A stretch of DNA of 21,389 nucleotides from Ponticaulis sp. (GCA_002699325.1 PABS01000099.1:8048-29436); one strand, 5' to 3'. Numbered from the stretch's first letter, positions 8,102 to 16,324 are shown. Numbers and translations: made by a program. Notes: generated by a model not told the origin, from the letters alone.

Positions 8102-8126
8102 GGCAGTCTCCGGCAGGAAGAGGATA

Positions 8127-9314
8127 TCAGATGAGCGCTTCAGCGATTCGGCTGACAATCCAATCAGCGATCTGTGCTTTCGATGCCTCTGGCGAGCGCT
8201 CAACACCCTGCTGGCTGAACAGACTGACCTGATTGCGGTCTCCGCCCATGACGTCACCAGAGACGTCGTTGGCGATGATCCAGTCACAGCCTTTTGTCTT
8301 CAGCTTTTCCTGAGCGTATTTTTCAAGCTCATGTGTTTCGGCGGCAAAACCGATGACGAGTTCAGGCCGCTGGGTTTCGCTGTTGGAAATCGTCTTCAAA
8401 ATGTCCGGGTTTTCGACGAATTGGAGCGAGACAGGATCCTCGCCTCCCTTGAGTTTCAGCTTGCTTTCCGAAGCGTTCACCGGGCGCCAGTCGGCAACTG
8501 CCGCAACGCTGATAAACGCATCGGCCGGAAGTGCGCTCTGACAGGCGGCGAGCATCTCTTGTGCGGTTTCAATTTTCACAAGTTTCACGCCGGAGGGCGC
8601 GGGAAGGCTGACCGGTCCGGAGACCAGGGTGACGTCTGCGCCTCGGGCGGCGAGGGCGCTGGCAATGGCATAGCCCTGTCGTCCGGAAGAATGGTTGGTG
8701 AGATAGCGGACCGGATCAATCGGCTCGCGCGTCGGGCCAGCTGTGATGAGGACGTGTTTGCCAGCAAGGGTGTCGTCGGGCGTCAGGGCTGAGAGGATTG
8801 ACGCTTTGAGGCGCTCGATTTCCGGCAGGCGTCCGGGGCCAAATTCGCCGCATGCCATCAGGCCTTCATCGGGCTCGAGAACGGTCGCTCCATCGTCCCG
8901 GAGCTGGGCGACGTTACGCTTTACTGCAGGGTGCTGCCACATGCGGACATTCATGGCGGGTGCGTAGAGAACGGGTTTGTCGGTCGCGAGAAGCGCGGTT
9001 GAGGCGAGATCGTTGGCGAGGCCATTGGCGGCTTTGGCCATGATGTCAGCGCTCGCGGGGCAGACCACGACAAGGTCGGCCGAGCGTGACAGCTCGATAT
9101 GGCCCATCTCAGCTTCATCATTCAGGTTAAACAGCTCGGTGAAGCATTTCTCCCCGGAGAGGGCTGACACAGAGAGTGGTGTCACAAACTCCTGTGCGGC
9201 TTTTGTCAGAATAACGCGCGATCTGACGCCGGCACGGCCGAGCTCGCGGATCAGCTCCAGGCTTTTGAAGGCTGCGATGCCGCCGGTGATAATGAGAAGA
9301 ATACTGCGATCCAT
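8127..9314 (-). CDS. coaBC: Bifunctional phosphopantothenoylcysteine decarboxylase/phosphopantothenate-cysteine ligase
   Basis: A 395-aa coenzyme A biosynthesis enzyme. The N-terminal FMN-dependent CoaC half (1-180) has [12 protein letters not shown]72 in [14 protein letters not shown] (119-122) and [11 protein letters not shown] with C155. The CoaB half (about 186-395) has [18 protein letters not shown] and HSSGRQG (nucleotide binding), VAAVADWRP and FVENPDIL. CoaB joins cysteine to 4'-phosphopantothenate using CTP; CoaC then decarboxylates the product. The start at ATG 9314 begins the family sequence ([12 protein letters not shown]), with a weak GAGAG ahead; the frame is open 31 codons further but that part is unlike the family. 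It heads the coaBC-dut pair and is separated from the upstream gene by a terminator. Confidence 0.95.
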   Translation of the reverse strand: MDRSILLIITGGIAAFKSLELIRELGRAGVRSRVILTKAAQEFVTPLSVSALSGEKCFTELFNLNDEAEMGHIELSRSADLVVVCPASADIMAKAANGLANDLASTALLATDKPVLYAPAMNVRMWQHPAVKRNVAQLRDDGATVLEPDEGLMACGEFGPGRLPEIERLKASILSALTPDDTLAGKHVLITAGPTREPIDPVRYLTNHSSGRQGYAIASALAARGADVTLVSGPVSLPAPSGVKLVKIETAQEMLAACQSALPADAFISVAAVADWRPVNASESKLKLKGGEDPVSLQFVENPDILKTISNSETQRPELVIGFAAETHELEKYAQEKLKTKGCDWIIANDVSGDVMGGDRNQVSLFSQQGVERSPEASKAQIADWIVSRIAEALI

Positions 9315-9392
9315 GTCACTCTCTCGATCTTCTCTGTCTATAGTTTGCCAGCGCTTCAAAAGCAAAACCTGGAGATGGCAACAAGACAAATG

Positions 9393-9416
9393 AAAAGGGC
9401 GACCCAAAGGCCGCCC
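9393..9416 (-). terminator. Rho-independent terminator after the Cys-Pro repeat protein gene
   Basis: On the minus strand an 8-bp stem (9409-9416 with 9397-9404, one G-U pair, 4-nt loop) is followed by TTTT (complement of 9393-9396). It sits 25 bp past the stop of the gene at 9441-10463 and separates it from coaBC. Confidence 0.8.
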
Positions 9417-9440
9417 TCAATCTTTTCGCTGGTTTGTCGA

Positions 9441-10463
9441 TCAGTTGTAGATCGGATCACCAACGTTGACGCGTGGAATGCGCTTGCCGTTCTTGGCGAA
9501 GTAGTACTCGACCAGGCCTGGCAGGTTGGCGCTGTAAACAGCGTCTGTTTCAGCTTCCGTGCGGCACTTGCGCTCAGCGCGGAGGTTGTACAGAGCGAAC
9601 GAACGGTCGTCACAGGCGCGGCGCGCAGCAAGCTCAATACGGTCGACGAGGATTTCATTCCGCTTATAGACCGGCAGATGCTTCAGGTCAGAATAGCAGA
9701 CTGAATAGCGCTTCTCGTCATTGCGACCGTCTTTCAGGCGTTTGATGACGTCGTTGCCGCAGTCATAGAAGCCAAGATAGCCGTGGTGAACCGGTGGCGC
9801 TGGTGGCGGCACATAGCGTGGTCGTGCCGGGCGCGTATAGGTCGTGCCACATGGGTTTGGCTGATAGCATGGGTTGGCTGGCGGACGGTGATAGGTCGTC
9901 GTGGTTGTTGGACGCGGCGCCGTATAGGTTGTCGTGGTCGTTGGACGATACGTCGTGCCGCACGGATTAGGCGTGTAGCAAGGTGACGGACGGTGAACGA
10001 CTGGCGGCTGAGGCTTTGGCGCTGGCGGCAGGTAAGTTGTTGTTGGCGCACCGCAAGGATTTGGTTTGTAACACGGGTTGGACGGCTTGGTGTAAGTCGT
10101 CGTCGGACGCGGAACCGGATTTGTGTAGGTGGTCGCGCACGGGTTCGGCTTATAGCAAGGCGATGGCGCAGGGCGGTGAACCACTGGAGGCGGTGCGCTG
10201 CAAGGATTTGGCTTGTAGCACGGGTTCTGTGTCGGGCGCGAATAGGTGTATTTCGGCGCAACCGGTGACTGATAGTTCACAGACTGGATCGATTGCATGT
10301 TCAGATCGCGAGTCGACTGTGTGCTATGGTAAGATTGAGCGACCGGCGGTGGCGCCGGTGCTGTGTAAGGCTGGATATATGGTCCTGGACCATCAGCAAA
10401 TACAGGCGTCCCCATGCCTGCAATGATGGCCATAGAACCGAGAATGGCTTTGGCGGAAAACAT
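9441..10463 (-). CDS. Secreted Cys-Pro repeat protein with C-terminal UrcA-like domain
   Basis: A 340-aa exported protein. It starts with a Sec signal peptide (MFSAKAILGSMAIIAGMGTPVFA, cleavage after A23). Residues 25-225 are rich in Pro, Thr, Tyr and Cys, with five copies of P-C-Y-x-P-N-P-C giving CX5C pairs at C82/88, C103/109, C131/137, C162/168 and C199/205, separated by Thr/Pro/Tyr stretches. Residues 235-340 form a compact domain with C235, C256, C284 and C300 and the pattern YSVCYSDLKHLPVYKRNEILVDRIELAARRAC, recalling UrcA-family proteins (Y-x-D-L ... R-I-x-x-A-A-x-x-x-C), whose function is unknown. ATG 10463 has AGGGGTGA upstream. A CtrA-type box lies just before it. A cross-linked cell-envelope or surface role is inference. 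Confidence 0.8.
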   Translation of the reverse strand: MFSAKAILGSMAIIAGMGTPVFADGPGPYIQPYTAPAPPPVAQSYHSTQSTRDLNMQSIQSVNYQSPVAPKYTYSRPTQNPCYKPNPCSAPPPVVHRPAPSPCYKPNPCATTYTNPVPRPTTTYTKPSNPCYKPNPCGAPTTTYLPPAPKPQPPVVHRPSPCYTPNPCGTTYRPTTTTTYTAPRPTTTTTYHRPPANPCYQPNPCGTTYTRPARPRYVPPPAPPVHHGYLGFYDCGNDVIKRLKDGRNDEKRYSVCYSDLKHLPVYKRNEILVDRIELAARRACDDRSFALYNLRAERKCRTEAETDAVYSANLPGLVEYYFAKNGKRIPRVNVGDPIYN

Positions 10464-10485
10464 ATTGCGTCACCCCTGGTAAGAC

Positions 10486-10500
10486 TTAACACAGGTTTAA
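10486..10500 (-). promoter_or_regulatory. CtrA-type binding site
   Basis: A perfect TTAA-N7-TTAA box, the consensus of the alphaproteobacterial cell-cycle regulator CtrA, lies 23-37 bp before the start of the Cys-Pro repeat protein. On the minus strand TTGTTC with a 17-nt spacer leads to TTAAAC, which overlaps the first half-site, so the box would cover a -10 element. That geometry suggests repression more than activation; this is inference. Confidence 0.55.
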
Positions 10501-10568
10501 CACCGAATTTGAAAGTCGAACAAGCAGGTAGCGCCTTTCAGACTAGTCATGTGCAAGTGTTTCGCCGT

Positions 10569-12128
10569 TCAGGCGAATAAAACATGATGGAGCCAGAGTG
10601 CCGCAAAGACTCCAACAAAAACAAAAATACTAATGCCGATCGCTGTTTTGACGGGAGCATAAAGAAAGTTCGGCAGGCGTTTCACCTTCTCGGAGGGTGT
10701 GTTGCGCGCATGGGCTTCGAGGACGACTTCAAGTTTGTCCAGTATCTCTGGGAGGCGACTCGCGCGGCCTGATAGGTCCCGGAGCAATGAGCCGCCATGC
10801 TTTGTGAGGCCCAGCGGGCCAAATTCGGTATGGATCCAGCTCTGCACGATGGGTTTGGCAGCGTCCCAGATATTATGCTCAGGGTCGAGCGTACGGGCCA
10901 CGCCCTCAACCTGCACCATCGTTTTCTGAAGCAGAACCAGCTCCGGGCGGAGGTGCATGCCGAAGGTATGGGTGAAATCCAGAAGCTGCAGGAGGAGCCG
11001 GCCCATGGAGACATCCTTGGCGGATTTGCCATGGATAGGTTCACCCACTGATCTGAGTGCCTGCGCGAAGTCTCCAACCGAGCGGTCAGCCGGGACGTAA
11101 CCGGCTTCAAAATGGACTTCTGCCACGCGCTGATAGTCGCGCTTGATAAAGCCGTTGAGGATTTCTGCCAGGAAGCGGCGTTCGGCCAGACCAATACGTC
11201 CGACAATGCCGAAATCGATCAGGAAGAGGCGCCCATCATCTCCAAGGATCATATTGCCTTCATGCATGTCCGCATGAAAAACGCCGTGTTTGATGGCCGC
11301 TTCAAGGAAGCCCTGCGTGACGCGATTGGCGAGTTCCTTGCGGTTGATCACCCGCCTGGACATTGCTTCGGTATCGGTAAGGGGCGTACCTTGAACCCAG
11401 TCTGTGGTGAGCACCGCGCGGCCGGACCGCTCCCAGTCGACTTCGGGCACATGGAAGGTGTCAGATCCTTTCATGATCTCGCGGAACTCGGCGCCGCCAC
11501 CGGCTTCAAGGCGCAGGTCGAGCTCTTTTTCCATGGAGGCTGCGACGGTCTCTACGAAGGCGACAGGTTCCATACGGCGGGAATTATGATCGACATGTTC
11601 GATCGTGCGGGCGGCGCGTTTCATGGCGCGCAGTTCAAGCGTGATCTCTCGAATGACGCCGGGGCGGAGAATTTTGACCGCAAACGCGCCGTCCGCTGTT
11701 TCCATCTTGTGGACCTGGGCGATGGAGGCGGCGGCGACGGGGTCGGTAAGGTGCGGGAAGAGGCGGTCGGCTTCGGCTTCCCCGAACTCTTCTTTCAGCT
11801 GGTCCTTGGCGGCAGCAAGCCCGAAGGGTGGGAGCTTGTCTTTCAGGCGAGCCAGGTCAGTCGTGGTCTCAACGCCAAAAACATCCGGGCGCGTGGCGAG
11901 AAACTGGCCGAGTTTGATATAGGCCGGACCAAGCGATTCCAGCGCCTTGGCCAGACGCTCACCGGGCCGACCTTTCGGCTTGCCGGAAAGCGCACGCAAC
12001 AGACTGCCGAACGCGCGAGCTGGTAAAGGCAGTCGGGTGGAGTATTCCGGGGGCAGGATGACATCATGACGGGCGAGCGTGACACCCGCCCGCATAAGAC
12101 GCCAGTAATCTGCAATCGCCGTCAGCAT
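10569..12128 (-). CDS. ubiB: Ubiquinone biosynthesis protein kinase-like UbiB
   Basis: A 519-aa member of the UbiB/ABC1/ADCK atypical kinase family, needed for ubiquinone biosynthesis and acting at the inner membrane as an ATPase-like accessory factor. Family features: the KxGQ motif (K72-LGQ75 in YIKLGQFLATRPD), the Ala-rich loop AAASIAQVH (132-140) replacing the usual glycine loop, the ATP-site Lys in VKILRPG (151-157), HADMHEGNM with D287 and N292, and the metal-binding DFG (305-307). The C-terminus has one or two hydrophobic spans (AIGISIFVFVGVFAALWLHHVLF). ATG 12128 starts 2 nt after the ubiE stop, so the two are translationally linked. A short hairpin overlaps the stop codon (10561-10577) but lacks a T-run. 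Confidence 0.95.
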   Translation of the reverse strand: MLTAIADYWRLMRAGVTLARHDVILPPEYSTRLPLPARAFGSLLRALSGKPKGRPGERLAKALESLGPAYIKLGQFLATRPDVFGVETTTDLARLKDKLPPFGLAAAKDQLKEEFGEAEADRLFPHLTDPVAAASIAQVHKMETADGAFAVKILRPGVIREITLELRAMKRAARTIEHVDHNSRRMEPVAFVETVAASMEKELDLRLEAGGGAEFREIMKGSDTFHVPEVDWERSGRAVLTTDWVQGTPLTDTEAMSRRVINRKELANRVTQGFLEAAIKHGVFHADMHEGNMILGDDGRLFLIDFGIVGRIGLAERRFLAEILNGFIKRDYQRVAEVHFEAGYVPADRSVGDFAQALRSVGEPIHGKSAKDVSMGRLLLQLLDFTHTFGMHLRPELVLLQKTMVQVEGVARTLDPEHNIWDAAKPIVQSWIHTEFGPLGLTKHGGSLLRDLSGRASRLPEILDKLEVVLEAHARNTPSEKVKRLPNFLYAPVKTAIGISIFVFVGVFAALWLHHVLFA

Positions 12129-12130
12129 GC

Positions 12131-12952
12131 TCAGACCGCCCAGCCGAAATGGAGTGCGGCAATGCCGCCGGAATAATTGGTGCAGGTGACCTGCGAGAAT
12201 CCCGCCTCAGTGATGCGACGGGTCACTTCATCCTGTTTGGGGAAGCGCCGGATCGATTCGACAAGATACTGATAAGAGGCTTCGTCATCAGCGATGAGAC
12301 CACCCAGTTTTGGGATCACGTTGAAGGAATAGGCGTCATAGGCCTCCTGCAACACGTTTGCGGTCATGTGTGAAAACTCAAGGCAGGCGAACCGGCCGCC
12401 GGGTTTCAGAACACGCCTGAATTCCCGAAAAGCCTGATCCATATCGGCGACATTGCGGATGCCGAAGGCAATGGCCAGCGCATCCACGCTTCGATCTTCG
12501 AAGGGCAGGTGCATGGCATCGCCGCAAACCCAGCTGATCTGCCCCGCATATTTTGATGCGAGATCGCGTTTTTGCCCGGACTGCAGCATGGCGTCATTGA
12601 TATCGCACACTGTGGCGCGGGCTGGCAGATGATACCGGTTGGTGCGTCGTGCCTTCTCGCCGGCCGATTTGAGAAAGGCGAATGAGAGGTCACCCGTGCC
12701 GCCGGCAACATCGAGGAAGGCCTCGCCCGGCTGGGGGTTGAGGCGGCTCATCGTGTTGGCCTTCCAGATCCTGTGAACGCCAGCAGACATCAGATCGTTC
12801 ATCAGGTCGTAGCGGTCGGCGACCGAGCGGAACACCCCTTTGACGCGGCTGACCTTTTCAGTTTCGGAGACGTCTTCGAAACCGAAGGAAACGGTTTTTT
12901 CTGCCGGTGTGCCGGGGCGAGTTTCAGGATCTGTATTGGCCATGTCCTCCAT
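12131..12952 (-). CDS. ubiE: Ubiquinone/menaquinone biosynthesis C-methyltransferase UbiE
   Basis: A 273-aa class I SAM-dependent methyltransferase that C-methylates the benzoquinol ring in ubiquinone synthesis. Visible motifs are the SAM-binding LDVAGGTGDLSF, the acidic loop TVCDIND, the family signature AFGIRNV and KPGGRFACLEFS, and the N-terminal FGFEDV...KVSRVKGVFRSVADRYDLMNDLMSAGVHRIWK of the UbiE/COQ5 group. Two ATGs are close together: 12952 (used here, no ribosome site) and 12943, three codons later, preceded by GGAGG at only 2 nt. The difference is three residues. It leads the ubiE-ubiB operon. The mutM gene that often lies divergently beside ubiE in alphaproteobacteria is not here. 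Confidence 0.95.
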   Translation of the reverse strand: MEDMANTDPETRPGTPAEKTVSFGFEDVSETEKVSRVKGVFRSVADRYDLMNDLMSAGVHRIWKANTMSRLNPQPGEAFLDVAGGTGDLSFAFLKSAGEKARRTNRYHLPARATVCDINDAMLQSGQKRDLASKYAGQISWVCGDAMHLPFEDRSVDALAIAFGIRNVADMDQAFREFRRVLKPGGRFACLEFSHMTANVLQEAYDAYSFNVIPKLGGLIADDEASYQYLVESIRRFPKQDEVTRRITEAGFSQVTCTNYSGGIAALHFGWAV

Positions 12953-13298
12953 CTAAGACGGGAAGCGGAAATGGGGAAGGGCGGAAAACGGAGAAAGCTG
13001 CCATAGCAGTCATAAGGAGCTTCGGCGACTTCAGTTCGACAGAACTGAATCGGAGGATCATTTGGTTCTCTAAGCACAGAATGAACATCCAATGTTCCCG
13101 CTCACACTGTGGAAAGTATTGTTTTTCACAATTTCAGCTCTGGACGAGAATGTATTTGTTCTAGATTTCAATCAGCAGAACAAAGTTTTCATTTTAGATC
13201 GAGCCAGTCGGGACTTGCTCCTTTATTCATTCAGATTTCAACACAGGCGCTGACCCTAAAACATGCGTTCAAAAGATTAAGGTATAGCAGGGGCATAT
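12953..13298. other. AT-rich divergent intergenic region
   Basis: These 346 bp lie between ubiE (minus) and the signalling operon (plus) and are visibly more AT-rich than the flanking genes. I see no tRNA, no convincing gene and no terminator. The one clear structure is a perfect 8-bp inverted repeat at 13030-13049. Promoters for both directions must be here. Confidence 0.55.
13030..13049. repeat. Perfect inverted repeat, possible operator
   Basis: TTCAGTTC-GACA-GAACTGAA, two 8-bp arms with a 4-nt loop, lies 78-97 bp upstream of ubiE and about 250 bp before the signalling operon. No T-run follows on either strand, so an operator or small RNA hairpin is likelier than a terminator. Confidence 0.4.
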
Positions 13299-13835
13299 AT
13301 GCAGAAGTCATTGGTCGATCACTTCGCCGCACTTCCCATGCGACGTGATCGTGAGGCGTTTCTATTGGAACTCATCAGAGGTCTGACTGGCACGCTTGAA
13401 GACGTTATTGGATGCGAAGATTCCGAAGGGTTCATTTCGGTTGTTGGTGCGCGGATCGGCGAGGCCATGAGCCGGGATTATGCAGAAGCGCTGGAAACAA
13501 CAGAGCTCAGCACCGAACAGCTCGCGGCAGTGCTTGTCGATTTGAAACGACGCATTGAGGGTGGGTTTTCAATTGAAAGCATAAGCGCAGATGAGATTGT
13601 CCTGGTGAACTCACGTTGTCCATTTGGCGACTATGTGAAGGGGCGTGAATCCCTGTGCATGATGACGTCCAATGTGTTCGGGCGGATTTCAGCGAATAAT
13701 TCCGGCTATGCCTATGTGCGCATTGACGAAGCGATCGCGCGTGGTGACGGTCGTTGCCGTGTCGTGGTGTCGCTCAAACCCGGCATGGCCCGGCAATCAG
13801 CTTCTGGAAGAGAGTATTTCGGTCGGGACAAGTAA
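13299..13835 (+). CDS. Stand-alone methanogen-output-like domain protein
   Basis: A 178-aa soluble protein resembling the MetOD1 (methanogen output domain 1) family, a presumed signalling output domain. The pattern includes EGFISVVGARIGEAMSRDY, an L-x-D-L-K-R-R-I-E-G-G-F block, and the Cys-containing core V-L-V-N-S-R-C107-P-F-G ... S-L-C120-M-M-T-S-N-V-F-G, then SGYAYVRIDEAIARGDGRC153. The spaced cysteines could bind a metal or sense redox. ATG 13299 has AGGGG 5 nt upstream. The stop TAA is followed by one base and then the GTG start of the histidine kinase, so the two proteins are made together and probably form one pathway. Family recognition is from memory of the motif and is moderately sure. 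Confidence 0.65.
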   Translation: MQKSLVDHFAALPMRRDREAFLLELIRGLTGTLEDVIGCEDSEGFISVVGARIGEAMSRDYAEALETTELSTEQLAAVLVDLKRRIEGGFSIESISADEIVLVNSRCPFGDYVKGRESLCMMTSNVFGRISANNSGYAYVRIDEAIARGDGRCRVVVSLKPGMARQSASGREYFGRDK

Positions 13836-13836
13836 G

Positions 13837-14940
13837 GTGTTCGAGGATTTCTTCTATAAAAACCACGACCCGCTGTTTCTGGTGGATCGTGACTTGAACC
13901 TTCTCGATTGTAATCGCGCAGCCGGGGTCTTCTTCGGTTTGTCGACCGAGGAGATTCGCGCGCGTGATATGGACGAGCTGATTGATACGTCTCCGTTTGC
14001 CAGTCTTCTTGCCAGTGCAGACCTCGTTGACGGCTGGGTTCGCGGCCGGACTTTGCAGTATTCTGGAAAGAGCATTCTGCCTTGTGACCTGCGCGCCATG
14101 CGGCTTCGCCCACGGTCGGGTGGGGTCAGCTATGCCATCGAATTTGCGCGGCTGAGTGGGGATCACCAGGCGTTTCGTGATCTCAGGCAAACTCTGGCAG
14201 AGGCTAATCGCCGCGCCGAGAAAAGCGAGCAGAGCGAGAAACAGACAGAGTTCGTGAACCGCAAACTGACGTCATTTGCGCACCGGGCGGCGCACGACCT
14301 GAAGGGGCCGTTGAGCCGGATACGGCAGTGCCTCGAACTATTTCGACTCACAGAAGAACGCGGCGAGGATGGCGGCGAGCTTCTGGATCTGGCTGAAAAC
14401 TCAGCGGCTCAACTCTATGAGATGGTCAACGCGCTTCTCAATTACTCCAAGACCCGCGAGGTCATTGTTGAGCGCAGGCAGGTCCGTCTGAAAGACCTGA
14501 TCATGAAGGTCATTCAGATTGTTCCAGATGATGAGCTTCAGGAGGACTGGATTCGTGTCGATGAGTGTGGGGAGGTCATCTGTGATGCGGCTTTGATCCA
14601 GATCGTGTTTCAGAACCTGATCGAGAACGCGATCAAGTATCAGGACAGACTCAGGCCGCTCAGAGTGGACATTATCTGCCAGGTGAGCGCGCTGGAGATG
14701 ACTGTGTGCGTGCGCGACAATGGTCTGGGATTTCCGCAAGAGCTGGCAGATCAGATCTTTCAGCTGTTCGAGCGTGGGCATTCTCATATTGACGGGGCAG
14801 GGATTGGGCTGGCGACCACGCAGGAAATCATCACCAATCACGGCTGGTCGATCTCGGCGAAAGGCAAACCCGGCGAAGGTGCCGAATTTGCCATCCGCAT
14901 CCCTATTAGTGATGTGTGCGATCCGGGGTCGGTTACCTAA
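13837..14940 (+). CDS. PAS-domain sensor histidine kinase
   Basis: A 367-aa cytoplasmic two-component kinase with no membrane segment. Residues 1-110 resemble a PAS sensor (DPLFLVDRDLNLLDCNRAAGVFFGLSTEEI). A coiled linker (115-145) leads to the HisKA domain with phosphoacceptor H153 in AHDLKGPLSRI. The ATPase domain has N-box QNLIENAIKY (N260, N264), G1 D294-NGLGFP, F-box IFQLFERGH and G2 GAGIGLATTQEII. The start is GTG 13837, one base after the previous stop; longer readings use the wrong frame of the upstream gene. No response regulator is adjacent, so its partner is elsewhere or is the upstream output-domain protein. The stop is 14 bp from the convergent ugd gene. Confidence 0.9.
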   Translation: MFEDFFYKNHDPLFLVDRDLNLLDCNRAAGVFFGLSTEEIRARDMDELIDTSPFASLLASADLVDGWVRGRTLQYSGKSILPCDLRAMRLRPRSGGVSYAIEFARLSGDHQAFRDLRQTLAEANRRAEKSEQSEKQTEFVNRKLTSFAHRAAHDLKGPLSRIRQCLELFRLTEERGEDGGELLDLAENSAAQLYEMVNALLNYSKTREVIVERRQVRLKDLIMKVIQIVPDDELQEDWIRVDECGEVICDAALIQIVFQNLIENAIKYQDRLRPLRVDIICQVSALEMTVCVRDNGLGFPQELADQIFQLFERGHSHIDGAGIGLATTQEIITNHGWSISAKGKPGEGAEFAIRIPISDVCDPGSVT

Positions 14941-14954
14941 GGCGTCGTCCTGCC

Positions 14955-16259
14955 TCAGGGCCGCCCAATACTGACATAGTTGAAACCGCGCTTTTCCATG
15001 TCTGGTTTGCTGTAAATATTGCGCAGGTCGATGACGGTGTTGGTTTTGAGAAGGTCCTGGACCCGCTTCATATCCAGCGCTCGGAACTGATCCCACTCGG
15101 TGATGATGACCATAGCGTCCGCGCCCTCAATGGCGTGATACGGGCCATCACAGAACTGGATGTCGCTGAGATGTTTGGCGGCCTCTTCCATACTCGCCGG
15201 GTCATAGGCGCGGATGGTGGCGCCAGCTTTCTGGAGCGCAGGCAGAATATCGAGGCTTGGCGCATCGCGCATGTCATCAGTGTTCTGCTTGAAAGCGAGG
15301 CCGAGGACAGCAATCTGCTTGCCGCTGACATCCCCGCCCATGGCGGCGATGATCTTGTCGGCCATGGCTTTCTTGCGGGCGGCGTTTACCTCAACAACCG
15401 TGTCGACGATGCGGATCGGGCTGTCATGGTCGTTAGCAGTTTTCGTGAGGGCAAGCGTGTCTTTCGGAAAGCATGAGCCGCCATATCCCGGGCCTGCATT
15501 CAGGAATTTCTTGCCAATGCGGTTGTCGAGGCCAATGCCGCGGGAGACTTCCTGAACATTCGCGCCGACCTTCTCACACAGGTCTGCAATCTCGTTGATG
15601 AAGGTGATCTTCACCGCTAGGAAGGCGTTGGCGGCGTATTTGATCAGCTCAGAGGTGCGGCGATTGGTGAAGAGGATCGGCGTCTCATTGAGGAAGAGCG
15701 GACGATAGAGCTCGCGCATGACCTCCATGGCGCGCTGGTCTTCGGTGCCGACAACAACTCGATCGGGGATTTTGAAATCCTTGATGGCCGCGCCTTCGCG
15801 GAGAAACTCCGGATTGGAAACAACCGCAAAATCGTCCCTGGCGCGCTTTTTCGCAATGATGGCCTCGACCTCATCACCCGTGCCCACCGGTACGGTGGAT
15901 TTGGTGACAACGACGGTATAGCCCTCCATCAGATCAGCGATTTCCTCCGCCGCGCCATAAACATAGGAGAGGTCCGCATGGCCATCGCCGCGACGTGAGG
16001 GCGTGCCGACTGCAATGAAAACGGCATCGGCAGACTTAATCGCCTCTTCAGGATCTGTGGTGAAGAAAAGGCGTTCCTGCTTCACATTGGTCTCGACCAG
16101 GTCTTCAAGGCCCGGCTCATAGATCGGGATCTCGCCAGCTTTCAGTTTCTCAATCTTGCTGGCGTCCTTGTCCACGCAGGTGACCACATGGCCAAAGTCA
16201 GCAAAACAGGCTCCTGAGACCAGGCCTACATAGCCGGTGCCGATCATGGTTACGCGCAT
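14955..16259 (-). CDS. UDP-glucose 6-dehydrogenase
   Basis: A 434-aa NAD-dependent enzyme that oxidises UDP-glucose twice to UDP-glucuronate, a precursor for acidic exopolysaccharide and lipopolysaccharide sugars. The Rossmann motif is G7-TGYVG12. The second conserved region is VGTPSRRGDGHADLSYV, with a double Arg where a Pro/Ser often sits. The catalytic region shows E152 in NPEFLREG, K207 in ELIKYAANAFLA and the nucleophile C263 in GPGYGGSCFPKDT. The C-terminal domain has AVLGLAFKQNTDDMRDAPS. Length and order fit bacterial Ugd (RkpK/TuaD type); the closely related GDP-mannose dehydrogenase is less likely given the KQNTDD...RDAPS signature. ATG 16259 has GGAG 10 nt upstream. Confidence 0.94.
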   Translation of the reverse strand: MRVTMIGTGYVGLVSGACFADFGHVVTCVDKDASKIEKLKAGEIPIYEPGLEDLVETNVKQERLFFTTDPEEAIKSADAVFIAVGTPSRRGDGHADLSYVYGAAEEIADLMEGYTVVVTKSTVPVGTGDEVEAIIAKKRARDDFAVVSNPEFLREGAAIKDFKIPDRVVVGTEDQRAMEVMRELYRPLFLNETPILFTNRRTSELIKYAANAFLAVKITFINEIADLCEKVGANVQEVSRGIGLDNRIGKKFLNAGPGYGGSCFPKDTLALTKTANDHDSPIRIVDTVVEVNAARKKAMADKIIAAMGGDVSGKQIAVLGLAFKQNTDDMRDAPSLDILPALQKAGATIRAYDPASMEEAAKHLSDIQFCDGPYHAIEGADAMVIITEWDQFRALDMKRVQDLLKTNTVIDLRNIYSKPDMEKRGFNYVSIGRP

Positions 16260-16324
16260 TTCAGGTACTCCACCGTCGCCTCGAAGGTTTGCGGGGCAGG
16301 ACTGCTTTTATATGTCGGGAAGGT

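Noticed and set aside
8102..8287. Longer dut reading (216 aa) starting at 8287
   Set aside because: The extra 62 codons lie within the end of coaBC in another frame and do not resemble dUTPase; GTG 8101 has a well-placed GGAG.
9763..10268. Repeats in the Cys-Pro protein gene considered as a CRISPR-like array
   Set aside because: The repeats are short, degenerate at DNA level and in phase with a signal-peptide-bearing protein, so they are coding repeats.
10561..10577. TTCGCC-GTTCA-GGCGAA hairpin at the ubiB stop as a terminator
   Set aside because: Stem of only 6 bp, overlaps the stop codon, and no T-run follows on the minus strand.
11112..12026. A 304-codon open frame on the plus strand
   Set aside because: Antisense shadow of ubiB; no ribosome site or recognisable domain.
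14401..15096. A 231-codon open frame on the minus strand
   Set aside because: Overlaps the kinase domain antisense and the end of ugd; composition is that of a shadow frame.
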